Of a DNA stretch of 64,000 bases, positions 11,605 through 23,400 are shown piece by piece. Both the position numbers and the translations under genes were made by a program. Position 1 is the first letter of the stretch. Each line of letters begins with the position of its first letter. The stretch is taken from contig JAKOGI010000571.1 of NCBI GenBank assembly GCA_029747015.1, positions 50,001-114,000 on the forward strand, given 5' to 3'. Below the pieces are notes generated by a model that worked only from the letters and a program-made list of their open reading frames with translations, did not search any database and had not been told where the DNA came from. The stretch is from Carnegiea gigantea (Eukaryota; Streptophyta; Magnoliopsida; Caryophyllales; Cactaceae).

Positions 11605-11616
11605 CTTTTATAGAGT
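11605..11616 (-). promoter_or_regulatory. TATA box upstream of the antisense ORF
   Basis: On the minus strand the sequence reads CTCTATAAAAGG, close to the plant TATA consensus. It lies about 260 bases upstream of the proposed aORF start at 11344, which leaves room for a leader with pyrimidine-rich stretches. It suggests the antisense gene had its own promoter independent of the LTRs. Inference from sequence only. Confidence 0.55.
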
Positions 11617-11744
11617 AAAAAGGAAGGGCACACACCCCCATCAACTCAATAGGCACGCCTCTTCCCAACCAACGCCATGTGGCGCCCCATCGAAGCCACG
11701 TCATCGGCGAAGATTGAGTAGCAGGAACCCTACGCATGAGCCAG

Positions 11745-12580
11745 CAGTATGGCCTGAAGGCTGGCCGCTACACTCTAAGCCCCATTGGGGGCTAAGGGTC
11801 ATCAAGCACGCCCTTATGGCCAGTCGCTACACTCTTAACCTCATTGGGGACTAAGGGTCATCGAGCACGGCCTTTATGGCTGGTCGCTACACTCTTAGCC
11901 CCGTTGGAGCTAAGGGTCATCGAGCACGGCCCTCAAGGCCGATCGCTACACTCTAAGCCTCATTGGGGATTAAGGGTCATCGAGCACGGCCCTTAAGGCC
12001 GGTCGCTGCACTCTTAGCCCGTTGGGGCCTAAGGGTCATCGAGCATGGGCCTTATATTCGGTCGCTACACTCTTAGCCCCATCGGGGGCTAAGAGTTATC
12101 AAGCACGGCCCTTATGGCCGGTCGCTACACTCTTAGCCCTGGGGGCTAAGGGTTATCGAGCACAGCCATTATGCTGGTCGCTACACTCTTAGCCCCAATG
12201 GGGGCTAAGGGTCCTAGATTACGGCCTTATGGCCGGTCGCTGCACTCTTAGCCCCTCCGGGGGGCGTGATCTATGAGCACGGCCTTATGGCTGTTCACTA
12301 CACCCGAAAGTCCCATTGGGGGCTAAGGGCCCCCGAGCACGGCCTCAGGGTCGGGCGCAACACCTTTAGCCCATTAGATGCTGAAGGTCTTAGGGCATGG
12401 CCTTGTGCCCAATCGCTATACTTAGCCATGTTGGGGGCTTGGGCCGTTGAGCGTGACCTCAGGGGCGGGCGCATGCTATTTGCCCCAATCAGGGCTAGGG
12501 TTCCTGGCGCACGGCCTCATGGCCTATCGGTACACCCTCGGCCCCACTTGGAGGAATGGTATTCCCGTTGGGGGCTAAGG
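11745..12580 (+). repeat. Tandem array B, ~59-bp hairpin units
   Basis: About 13-14 units of the same family as array A, spaced 58-60 bp from about 11750 onward (for example GAGCACGGCC at 11862), degenerating toward 12580. The inverted repeats TTAGCCCC-ATTG-GGGGCTAA and CGGCC..GGCCG recur in most units. It sits just upstream of the aORF promoter, so arrays A and B bracket the antisense gene. It is not a CRISPR array: units are contiguous with no unique spacers. Confidence 0.9.
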
Positions 12581-12732
12581 ATCACTAAGAACGTTCCCAC
12601 AGCCTTCTCGCATAACATACAGACAAAACATTTTGTACGAGAAACAGATTTTCATTGCGATGATCACGATCAGTACAAACGGCTAGGAAAGGAAAACAAG
12701 AGAACACAAAAAGTGCAAAACAAAGGCTAAGT

Positions 12733-13068
12733 CTACTCCTCGTCGCTCGAGGGGGCAAGAGGGTCAGCCACTCCCGAACCCTGTCCCCGGCCATTGCGAT
12801 CACCCTTGACCTCTACTTTGTCCGGCCGGTGATGAAGTTGTGCTCCCCGGATCACTTCGTCCATGATACGCATCCAAACCTCGAAGGTCGACCACATCAA
12901 TCCCACCAGTAAAGACCTCATTTTCTCAGTCGTGTACTTGTGAACCGCGCCAAGCTCAAGCATCTCGTTCAGCAGCATAGCATAGAATGTCGCTTGAACA
13001 ATCACTAATAGTTTCTCCCACGAATGAACTCTATAGGAACTCACGAGGGAGAGGAGCGATATATTCAT
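12733..13068 (-). CDS. Unknown small antisense ORF, copy 1
   Basis: A 111-residue open frame in the Tat 3' region, antisense to pol. I do not recognise the family. Near residue 25 it has QATFYAMLLNEMLELG, then a segment with STFEVWMRIMD, then AQLHHRPDK, and it ends in an acidic tail (SSDEE). The same order of motifs occurs in the broken ORF at 13312-13768, so the two are diverged duplicates. Whether the N-terminus is correct is unclear: copy 2 has about 70 residues ahead of the FYAM motif that copy 1 lacks. No membrane segment or known domain is evident. Confidence 0.4.
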   Translation of the reverse strand: MNISLLSLVSSYRVHSWEKLLVIVQATFYAMLLNEMLELGAVHKYTTEKMRSLLVGLMWSTFEVWMRIMDEVIRGAQLHHRPDKVEVKGDRNGRGQGSGVADPLAPSSDEE

Positions 13069-13311
13069 AGGGGAGCACTGGGGGGATGGCAGGACAGGAA
13101 AATCCCCAAGGACCCAGTGTCCAACCCATCCTCGACACGTGCCCCTTCAACCACATGCTATAAAAAAATTTTAAAAAAAAGGGCAACGAAGGAAATAGAG
13201 GCAGAACAACGAGCACGACCTTTATTGATAAATGGCATAAGCAGTACAAGGCAGAATCCGAAGGAAACACAAGAGGGGGAGGGGGGCCGTTCCCTACTGT
13301 ACCACACTAGG

Positions 13312-13768
13312 CTAGGGGGAGGCCCTGCCTTCCGAGGCCGTGTCATCAGCTGCCGCTCCTCCACTTGAGTTTTCACCTTGACCACCGGTCCTCGCGCCTT
13401 CGCCCGAATTGCCCTTCGGACGGAACTGAGCCTCGTAGACCGGGTCACCGAACAAACAGATCCACGATTCAAATGCTCCCCAGCGCAGCTCAGTAAGGGC
13501 CACCTCTAACGACCGAAGCCTCAGTCCATGTAGCACACCAAGCTTCTCGGCCTCGCAGCATCGCATAGAATATCACTTGCGGCAGCTCAGGAAGCTCATA
13601 CTGGGCGGCTGCCAGTTCAGCCGTAGCCAAATCAAAGTCCGGGCATAAGGATCGGAATTCTTTCGGGAAGGACGACGGGGGAAAGACTTTCCCCTGTTGG
13701 TTCCACTGAAAACGGTGAACAACAAACTCGCTCATCGCTTTAGTATCAAGGGAACCCGGAAAGGCCAT
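13312..13768 (-). pseudogene. Unknown small antisense ORF, copy 2, frameshifted
   Basis: It starts at the ATG at 13768 (MAFPGSLDTKAM) and runs in one frame to the FYAM motif near 13560, then continues in another frame (13566-13312) with EAEKLGVLHGLRLRSLEV, WGAFESWICLF and AQFRPKG, ending in a Gly/Ala/Asp-rich tail. The switch of frame at about 13555 means the copy is broken. It resembles the ORF at 12733-13068 motif for motif. A CATAAAAGG TATA-like sequence lies at about 13837-13845, some 70 bases upstream of the ATG. Function unknown. Confidence 0.45.
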
Positions 13769-14029
13769 GAAGAGAGGTCAGGTCGCAATTGTTGCCGAAT
13801 AAGGAGGTGGTGAGAGCCTTGCACTGAAGGTTGCCTTTTATGGTGGAGATCGCGACAATTTCGTAATGACACTGTGCACGCCTCATAACTCGTGCATCTG
13901 TGGACGGTGGCACTAGAACCGTTCATTGTCAAGGCATGATTCCCAAGGACCTCTAGATGCGTGATGATTAAAAAACCGGTGGTCCATATTCTACCCAACT
14001 GCTCGACTAGACTCGACGTACGGGCAGAA

Positions 14030-14494
14030 TGTGAGGGGCTAAGTGATTTGGGATAAATCCAATTTACCTCAAATGGGCTTCCTCTGAATTTTCACCTCAC
14101 AAACCAGGCCCATACGAGGGTACTGGGTCCAGAAGACATTTTTCTATGGTTACCCTTAGGCCCATGTTCACTCAAGAGCCCAAAGCGCAACCCTAGGGGC
14201 CTCCTCTGAGCGCAACCGCACCGAGACCGGTGGCCCACGGGGGCCTTTCAGGTAAAGTAACTATTTTATCCTTCCCTGAGAGGGCTATAAATAATGGCCT
14301 GCTTCTCTCGGGAAAAAGGTTAGCAATGGTGGGCACTGAATTGACTTTGCTTCTTCCTCTTTGACCTGCAACTCGGACTTTGACTCTGACTTGACCGTCG
14401 GAGAGGCGCCCCCCGATCCACAACCCGGGGTTGCCTTTTTTGCAGGTTGGGCCATGCGGAATTAAGGATGACGAAGTATTGATTTCCAGCTGTC
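14030..14494 (+). mobile_element. Probable 3' LTR of the Tat element
   Basis: It begins TGTGAGGGGCTAAG and can end at GCTGTCA, giving TG...CA ends and about 465 bp. A TATA box (CTATAAATA, 14285-14292) sits in the expected middle position. The lead-in GGGCAGAA is only a weak polypurine tract and no second LTR is in the window, so both edges are provisional. Confidence 0.45.
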
Positions 14495-14569
14495 AGATAA
14501 ACTCGTCCCTTTACCCCACGTCTCCAGCAACTGTACTTCTAAGGATTCTTAAATTGTACAGAATCAACT

Positions 14570-15170
14570 TCAAAATCAATTTCTCCTTCCATCCCGGAGT
14601 TTCTTCCGGATTCTCTCCTTTCCTCCTTCAAAAGATGTTTTTTTTCCCCCTAACCTTGCATTAATAGTGTTGAGGCTTAAATATTTAGCATGACAACCAA
14701 CCTCATGCACATGCAGAACTAATTTGATCTCATCTCTCACACACGTTGTCGTTTTTGGTAAAGACCATCTTTGGCCAGTCAAAATTACTCTTATGTCCTA
14801 AAGCTCTTTCATGAAGGACAGCAATGTCAGCTACACATAGGCAATCTTCACATTTAGCTCTAGTAAAAACAATGTTGTCATCTGCAAAAAAAGAGGGGAG
14901 AAATAATAGCTGCACGCCTCCTAGCAATGGTTTCGTGGAGTAAGGTATGTTAGTAACATCTATAAGCAAAGAAGAGAAAGCTTTGTTAGTAACATCTATA
15001 AGCAAAGAAGAGAAAGCTTTGACACATAAATTAAATAGATAAGGTGGAATCGTGTCCCCTTACCTAAACCCACACAATGCGAAAATAATGATCGTAGCTT
15101 TTCTGTAATTCCATTGACCGAAAAAGAGGTCACAAATAGCGAATATAGACACAGACACCGAATAGCAAAT
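14570..15170 (-). pseudogene. LINE (L1-type) reverse transcriptase fragment
   Basis: Minus-strand remnants in order: TSFSVNGITEKLRS (about 15110-15140), then after a frame change the GD...PPYLFNLCVKAFSSLL motif, the catalytic-site motif FFADDNIVF (about 14880), and KYLSLN...KERIRKKL (14580-14680), all typical of plant L1-like LINE reverse transcriptase. A 36-bp tandem duplication repeats KAFSSLLIDVTN in frame (14951-15022). Several frame changes and stops show it is dead. Endonuclease, tail and target duplication were not found. Confidence 0.75.
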
Positions 15171-15211
15171 GCGGGCACCTCAAAACCCTATCAATCCAGC
15201 CTCTGCAGAAG

Positions 15212-15400
15212 CCCGTTTGACACATAAAAGGGTAGTCCGGTGCACAAGCATCCCGCGTTCACGCAGGATCCGGGGAAGGGACCCACCCTAAGGGGTGTAT
15301 TGTAGGCAGCCTATCCTGACTTTATCAGTGACTAATTCCAAAGTTCTCATACTAAGGCAACCTTACCGTTGCTCCAAGACTTCCCTTCCCATTTGACATA
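15212..15400 (-). mobile_element. Full-length Au-like SINE with target duplication
   Basis: Read on the minus strand the body (15387-15225) follows the Au SINE as I remember it: an A-box-like TGGAGCAACGG near the 5' end, GGATAGGCTGCCTACAATA, CCCTTCCCCGGATCC, GTGCACCGGACTACCC and a short T-rich tail. The B box is decayed. Flanks form a 13-bp duplication with two mismatches, CCCGTTTGACACA (15212-15224) and CCCATTTGACATA (15388-15400), which supports retroposition as a unit. Confidence 0.75.
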
Positions 15401-17168
15401 TAGTAGAGATTAATTTACTTGAAACAAAGTAATTGATTACATAGATTTTCTAAAACAAATTAAGAAATTTTGGATTTAAATAATCGGAATTTTGAGCGGT
15501 TAGCTCACCAATAATCCAAACCTTCAATGTGGTGAACTTTAGGGTAGATTATTGTCAATAATCTATAACCAAAAAATCGTAATTTCCTTGAAAACTCACT
15601 GCTTGCTTTTTTTTTTTGGGAGTTTTATTAACGAAAATAAATAAACTCAAAGCATTAAGGGACTTTTTGTAAGTCCAAATTATTAGTGACCTCACTCCCT
15701 TAAGTTTAGCTCATTTAATTTAAATCCAAAATTTCAATATTCAAACTCATCTGTTTGAAATTTTTTCTCTTGAAAAATCAAAGTTACCACCAACCACAAA
15801 AGCAAAGGTCATGTATGTTTCTTATATTTTTGGAGGTCAATATTCCCACCAGTAGTTTCTAAATCAAAATACACCTTGTCATATTTACGATGGTGTTTCA
15901 CATTCTCAATTTGGAATTCCCTTGACCTCACGTCTTTTGCAAAATGAGCAATACTCTTGCAAACCTTCTAATACCAAACCACTTAGTTCTAAACTGTTAC
16001 TTTTTGCTATGGTTTTTTATGTGTACCACACTCCAAGTCAACTCTAAGATACATCTTCATCCATACTAAAGTCCAAGCAAAACCTACCTTGGTCAAGAAG
16101 ATCACCCCTCTAGCACCTTACGAAGGCTCGACTTGGCTTATTGCCACCCAAAGGACGTCCAATTGGAGTTATCTTTGCTTTGTCGGGAAGTTCATAGAGT
16201 CAATTTTAGGACTATGCAATAAAATCTCAAGTTTGGTTGCATTTTAATTCCTAAAGTAATAAGAAACCCAATTCCTACAGTGCATGTTTTCATCGGTAAA
16301 CTTACTGAATTTGAGTTAAGTTTAAATCCTACCTAACAAAGCACAATTGTTGCAAAGTCAAGTTTTACTGATTCTCCAAGATGTCTATTTTAGCCCTATA
16401 TGCTCAAATTTGGGAGAAATGGCCGAAATATTGGAGCGTGGGCAAAATTTTATTTTTCAAGCAATCTAAAATTTGGCCTTAATTGAGGTAGATACAACTG
16501 CAATTTTGTATATTACTTAACATAAGGTTATTCTATACACACCAAGGAAAATATGCTAAGTGGCAGTCACCCCATTGATGGAATAGAACCTTCTAGAAAT
16601 TTCCTAAAAGGTGGAGAAAGTGTTATGAGAATCGGACCAAACTGGCAAGTCCAACCGGGACTCGCTTTCCCTACCGGTCCGGAAAACATGAAAACCCATC
16701 GACGGCATCAAACCATTGAGAATCGGTCAAAACCAGGCAACCCAGTGAACCGAAGACCTGAAGAAACCGCAGGCGAGTCGGATCACTAATTGCTTCTTTC
16801 TCCAGCATCGGGAAGTTGACTGTCCATCGAAGTGTTCAATCACCATCTCACTGTCCCACCCGAATCCTCAATCATAGTCGAGGGTTAGATTAAGAGTAGA
16901 AGGGGCTTGGGTTTGGGAATCCAAAAGGAAGAGAGAGAGAGGTAGCACAGGAGAGAGAAAGAGATGATGCAACTGGCCAGTAGGAAGGGGGCGAAGGCTA
17001 GTTCTAGGACTTCTCTCATTATCTCTCTTTTGGAAGTTTCTACCATGATTGGATTTTTTTTTTCAATTATCATAATTGAATTGCATAATCACCGTTGATC
17101 CTGGATTAAAAGATCTGAACCGTCCAATTTATTTAAGGCCCTCCCACAAATTTTATCAGTTCATCCAT
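15401..17168. other. Gene-less interval
   Basis: No convincing gene, RNA or element. Sequence is AT-rich with a poly-T run at 15608-15619. The open frame at 16553-16789 has no recognisable motif. Confidence 0.6.
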
Positions 17169-17983
17169 TATGGCCCTGTTTGGCAATCAGCTGTTAGCTG
17201 TTAGCTGTTAGCTGATTGCATTAGCTGTTAGCTGTTAGCTGATTGTATTAGCTGTTTGACTTAACTGATTGCATTAGCTGTTTGTGAAAAAAGTGTTTGG
17301 TGAAGTTAACTGTTTTTAAGAAAGCTATTTGATAAAATTCCACTTATACCCATTACTCAATTTCATTATTTTTCTAACTAAACAATTTTTCATTAGATAT
17401 TTATTTTTCTTTTCGATATGAGTTATGAATTAAGACTTATGTGATATATAGAATTACATTTATACTTTTTTCTAATTTTAGTACTTATTATCAAAATATA
17501 TTTTTAATGTTAAATGGTTTCTTTTTTAATAGTAATTGAAATTATGTGATATAAAAAATATTTATATATCATATAAGACTAACTAACATAAATTATTTGT
17601 TAAATTAAGAAAGCGTTAAAATTAAAAGCATTATCTTCTACATCATAACAATCCACAACTCTTGTCCCAAAAAAGAAAAAATAAATTGAAAAATTTAAAG
17701 TATAAGCATCCAACATTCGGGAATATCATTTGTGAATAACATGTAATGTAAATTGATCCAAATTATAAGGTTAGTATGGTCATTATAATAGTAAATATCA
17801 AAAAGCTCTTTGAAAAAGCTATCCCAAAGAGCTTTTTGTAAAAGAGCTTTTTGGGTATAAAAAGCTAATCTAAAAAGCTAATCAACCAAACACCCCAAAG
17901 AGCTTTTTGACCAGAGTCAAACAGCTAATACCCCCAAAAAGCTCTTTTTGCACCCAAAAAGCTCTTTGCCAAACATGGCCATA
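17169..17983. mobile_element. MITE-like element with TATGGCC ends
   Basis: The ends are inverted repeats of 18 bp with one mismatch: TATGGCCCTGTTTGGCAA (17169-17186) and, at 17966-17983, the reverse complement of TATGGCCATGTTTGGCAA. The interior is non-coding and AT-rich. Near the left end are tandem TTAGCTG words (17190-17275) and near the right end repeated AAAAGCTCTTTT words (17800-17965), so the subterminal regions are repetitive on both sides. The terminal GGCC-TGTTTGG motif is common in hAT- and Harbinger-derived MITEs. I see no clear target duplication, so the superfamily is open. Confidence 0.65.
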
Positions 17984-20423
17984 TCAAGGATTCTGATGTC
18001 CTCCTTTCTCACTCCTCTAATTTGACATGGAAGCATCCAATCGATAAATTGATAGACAGAGCTGACAAAGGGCGGCAGAACTTTGTTTCTTATACATCAA
18101 CAAATAAATTTGTCATTCTTTGAAGGATGGAGGGATTAAACATCCAGAGCTAGGAAACTAAAAATTGTAAAATCCAGTTCGACATCTATTTGTATTCTCT
18201 ACCACCACCATCGCCAACGTTGCCATGGGCTCTATAAGCAAAGGGCTCAAAATATTAACAATTGAATGCATTTCAGCAAATATTAAAGTCTTGCCATGAG
18301 CAAAACTCACACTGCCCAGAAACAAGTATTGGACAAAATCACACACTCCTATCAAAGGTACCAACCTACATATTTCATTGGTGATCTCAGTCGCCGTCAA
18401 GAGACGGTGAAAATCAGAAGAGTCTGAATGCATAGGTGTTAAAACCCAAATCTCTTTTAATACCCACCACCATCTCTCAAAGCCCATCTCTTCATCGCTT
18501 GGACCCCACCAACATCTCAAAACAACGGTGTAAGACCAATTATGTATGATCGATCTGGAGAAGAGAGCATGAACAATAGTGGAAATAACATTAATATGGA
18601 TTATTGAATTGAGGAAGAGCGGCGAGGAGTGGGCATGGATTGAAACGAGAAAGTCATACTCTCCGAGAGAGAATGCAACCTACCTATTAGTGAAACTGTT
18701 ATACAGGTTATGGGTAAAGTTGTTCGATGGTTTAGATCTGTTTTAATTCGTTTAAAATGTAGCTCTTTCAACTACTGTAATTGAAAAAAAATTCAATTAT
18801 GGTAGAATTTTGCCACTCTTTTATATAATTAACTACCATCTGTCTCTTTTCCTTCTTCGTTTAACTAGCTTTTAGAGCGTGGCCTCGGCTGTTGGTCTCC
18901 ATTTGCTGCATTCGGCCCATGAGTTAATTTAAATTTTGTATGCATGAAGTTACTCATATAAGCATTATGCATATGACATGTGAAAAAGAATATACAAAAA
19001 CAATATATATGATCATATTTTTATTAAAGAGATTCATTAATTTTAAAAACTAATGTCATTTTTCACGGCAATTTTGTCAATATTTATGAGAAGATTAACC
19101 AGGTCATATCATGTCTAATTCGGTTCAATGGTCATCAGGGTCAACCGGTCCAAGACGATTTAACAATCTAACTATTTGATCCATTGACACACTCATCCAA
19201 TTGGGTCAATTATTGGTTCAGTTCTCTTAACATTGGATGCGAAATGAATCCTTGAAAAATAAAGCTCATTTTGGTTGTAATTATCTTAATATTTTGATTT
19301 ATTTTTTTAGCATATTTTACAAGTTTCATATTGGTCTGATGCTTATACTATGGTCTTGGGTCTATAAACCTAAAAACACTTAAGTGAGTAAAACAAAATG
19401 CTCAATTAATATAATTGATTGCTCAAGTACAGAAAACAAAATACTCAATCCCACACTTTGGAGAAACAAGAAACAAATTAAATACAAAAAAAAAGTTGAA
19501 AACGAAGAAGTCAACAGGTTACAGATTCGAGTCCGTGACCTGGATAACAAAGGGCAGTGGCAAATACACCCATCGCTAAGCAAGTAGGCAACCCACATTT
19601 GTCCACATTTCAACACCCCAAAGAAAAAAAAAGTCCCTAAGTCTAATGTAACTTGTACTATTGGCCAACTTGCCCCCATTAATGTAACAGCTAATTCTCT
19701 TCATTTTGGATATTTATAGGCCCAATTGCATCCATATATATCATCTTGAGTTGAATAATAAAATGAAAGGCAAAAGACCATCTTCACTACATCTTTATTT
19801 CTTAAATTAAGAGCGGTGATTAAAATCTTTAGTTTAAAATTTTTCTTTAATGACTAAGAGTCTTTAGGAGAAGAATTTTTTTGGTGGTAAGTGACTAATC
19901 TATCATTAAGATCTTGTCCTAGATACGAATATCACAATCCCATTTATTGTCTGAAATTAAATCCACCATGTGTATCCTTTTGGTGTGATTATTTCCTTAT
20001 TATATTAATCTTGGGAGCTTTCAAAATCCATCTTCATCAGTTTTTGTTTTCAACCAATTCATACAGTTGATCTATCAACTAACACTACCCTCCATTCAAC
20101 AACCCTCACAGCATAGTTCTCTCATAAGTTAAATTCCTGCAGTCCGTACTTGGCAATTTAGCATACAGGCTATGGACATTTCTGAATTGCCATTCTTGAA
20201 AGTGCTATCGAAATAAACACTGACAGGATTTCAGTATTCAAAACTATGCCTCAAAAGATCCTCAGACAGTCTCATGTGTTACTCCTCTTTACCAAAATAT
20301 AATTTTAAAAAAATGGAAAAAAAAACTGAGAATATCAATCTGAATCTAAATAACAAGCAGCAGAAATCATGTCAAGAAAAACTTGGTTGCAGAAAGTTGC
20401 TCCTGCAACAGTATCCTCATCTT
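17984..20423. other. Gene-less interval, includes BT1 3' flank
   Basis: No gene, RNA or element that I can support. The last ~200 bases (20220-20423) would be the 3' untranslated region of the minus-strand BT1 gene. No clear AATAAA was found there. Confidence 0.55.
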
Positions 20424-23400
20424 CTATACTTCTTCGTCGTCATCGTCCACCAATATCCTCTTGCAGGCTTCATAACACATGAATGAAATCCCGGCAGCCG
20501 GTACTAGCTTCATGCAACTAGGCCCGAGACCTCTATATAAGCCTCCGATTCCCTCCTGCTCAAGAATGCTACTCAGAGCATGTAATACATTTTTGTAGAC
20601 TTGTCTTCCACTTACAGCCCCGACTTGCATGTGCTTCCGAGCCACCTCAAGAGGGAAAGTCGCACTACTCGAGATGGCCCCTGCCAGTGACCCAATAAGG
20701 AGGGTCTCAATATTTCCGATCTTTTCTTGCTTGAAAAGTTTCTTGTATGCTTTCCGTAGGGTGTCATAAGCAAAGTAGTTGGCGGCGGCATACGGGATCA
20801 CCCCAACTAAGCTTGGGGCGAGGCCTCTGTAGAGCTCGCCAGGGCCCTCCACCCGAAGTATTTTGACAAATGCATCGATTATACCATTGTAGACACCCCT
20901 CTGCAATTTTTCACAGGGCCAATATCGTCCATCATCAAGATGTAGTGTCCAGACATAATAATCTAGTTTAGAAGCAGAATCACCTGAATGGTTAAACGGG
21001 TCTTCACCAACTCAAGGGGATACGTACAAATGGTGGAGCAGACCCCCGCACAGGCGCCAGCAATGAGCGAAGGAGGGACTGGGACTTTAAGTTGTTCTCC
21101 CGGCCTAGGTGACAAGCACTTGTTGACTGTGTCATATGCGAACAGCTACATAGGGAAGGAAGATGTAAGAGTATGAACAAGATGATAAGAGTACAACTAA
21201 CACATTCAGAAGTTTGACAACCCAAGCTGAACCGACAAGCTGGAGTTCTACCTAAGGAACCCTTTTTTACTTTTTTATTTGGGTTTGTTTTTTTGGGGGG
21301 GGGGGGGTGTTTTTATGGAATGAAGCTTTTTATGTTTTATTTTTTATTATTTTTTCAATAAAAGGGACCTTATTTGTGAAGGGTTGAGTTAACAATTGAG
21401 CAAGACATTTTACCATAACCCATTGTAATGCGGAATTGAGAAAGTGGCAATACTGTTAGCTTGCTCTTGAAACTTAAGGAAGAGAATATCATCACAACGC
21501 AAACATGACCTCATATTTATTTTAATGAAAACATGATCATCACACTAGCAACAAGAGCTCAAATTTGCCTCAATTTCAGGCACCACCAAGACCAACTATT
21601 GCAAGATAAGCAAAATAAATAACACATCACTGCCATGCGAATAATTGCCTCCAATTTGCATTTCAGAAACTTAAAAACCATCAATCCATTCATTGTGCAC
21701 ATGCCAATGTTCTTATCTGAAATCAAACAATTCTGTTATTTAGAGCCGGAAAAAACGGAGATCTTTTCAGGTTTTACGTTCAAAACATGTAATTTATAAA
21801 AACTAAGCCAAATTAGGCTATGCCAAATTTGGGGGATCTAAAGACATCTCTCCCTCTTGTCACAACACGAGATCATGAACATAGCAATGTACGGATCCCA
21901 TGTCAAAATTACTACTTCTTTGAGCATTATTCATGAACTAAACATCTCAAAAATAAATAATGATATGACCATACAAGACCAAAGTCAGGAGGTAGCAAAT
22001 TACAACAAACCGAATATGAACTCCAGATGCTATATGAGTGATAATGTACAAAACAACCACACATACACTAGAACAAAATACGGTTAGCAACAACTACGTC
22101 CGCTTTCACTATACCAATCACGAATCCTCTTTAATGTTATTAGATTTTTTGACCTTTCACAGATTGTTGACAGCTTGAACTGTAGTCAAAATTTTCTCAA
22201 CCAGATTTGAGAGGCAGAATAGCATTAAACAACATAAGTCATACTACAAGCTGGGCAGTCCACCTGATTTTGTTGCATAGTGAAAGGTAAAACAGAGTCC
22301 AGTTACAAAGTCAGAATCTACGAGTGCTATGTCACAAAGCTAAAATAGGCAGTGTCCACCCTAAAAACATCTAGTAGGGGCCAATTTGGAGAAGCCCTTG
22401 AGGCGTATTTACTCACACATCATGTCTGCTAAAATGCATTAATGGTCGAGACTCAACACATTCTTGGGAGAGTCCCAACACAAGAATTCCCCTGGCATGG
22501 TTGTCACGAAGAAGTCAAGAATTGTGCTCACCAAGCGCTCAAAATGGGCTTAGTACTGCAAAAGGCTAATCCAGATTTTTGAGACAATGTGATCAATTCC
22601 ACCTCATGTTGTGCCAGAAGGGGATCATATCTTTCTTACCCAAGAAATTGGCCTTTGCTCCCCAACCCCCCCCCCCCGCCCTTCCTGACAGACACTGAAC
22701 ATAAGAAGTCACATGGAATTGTCCAATCGGAAAGGAAAAAAGGTCAGATGCCTAAATCAGGGAGATGCTTATTGTTAACCATGAGCAGCCAAAAAGATGC
22801 ACATAATAACTCCAGGTGAGCTTCTCCAATGTTGATGCTGCAAGAGGCATTTTATGTACCCTTATCTGACCATAAATAACAAAAACAAATAGAGGCCAAA
22901 CGTTCTACAAACCCAAATCCATACTCCAAGAGTCCCTGCCTGTGGAGCGTGAGGAATCTAAAATGTAATTGGAAGTTGTAGCTTCCTAACTTTTGAAATA
23001 ATAAACAAGAAACGTAGCAGAATGCTGTCACCTCCTTCTATCAGTGACTACTTGCATAAAACACTGTTGTTTCTCTAGCTATTTGCAATGTACAAAGCAT
23101 CTCAATCCAATGTTTCTGCCATATAAGACTACCAAAAAACAGATCAACATCAGCTAGTATAGTAGTCCTTCGCAGCTTAAAGTTCTGAGTGTTGCACAAT
23201 CAGACTTAAGTGCCGAGTTAGTGTGAAGTTATTCTTAAACAAGAAAATACTCAGCACCAATCTGTACAATCTATAAAAGAACACTACAGCTACAATCTAG
23301 GATGGATCAATACTGGTGAAGGTAATGACAAACAAGAAATAGCATATCAAATCAGTAAAAAAATGCTGTATCTCAAGGAGACCAAATACCACAAGTAAAC

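Larger units (their letters stand above)
6334..14494 (+). mobile_element. 5'-truncated Tat-lineage Ty3/gypsy element
   Basis: Order on the plus strand: RNase H, integrase, a tandem array, an antisense gene, a second array, two small antisense ORFs, a probable 3' LTR. The extra RNase H next to integrase, and an antisense ORF downstream of pol, are known traits of the Tat group (Grande, Retand and relatives). Gag, protease and reverse transcriptase are missing: the left edge abuts gag of an unrelated chromovirus at about 6330. All coding parts carry stops, frameshifts or deletions, so the copy is dead. Right edge inferred from LTR features only. Confidence 0.75.

Noticed and set aside
11745..12580. 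Tandem array considered as a CRISPR array
   Set aside because: Units are contiguous with no unique spacers, and the host is a plant.
19505..19545. B-box-like AGATTCGAGTCCG considered as tRNA or SINE
   Set aside because: No cloverleaf, no A box at the right distance and no tail.
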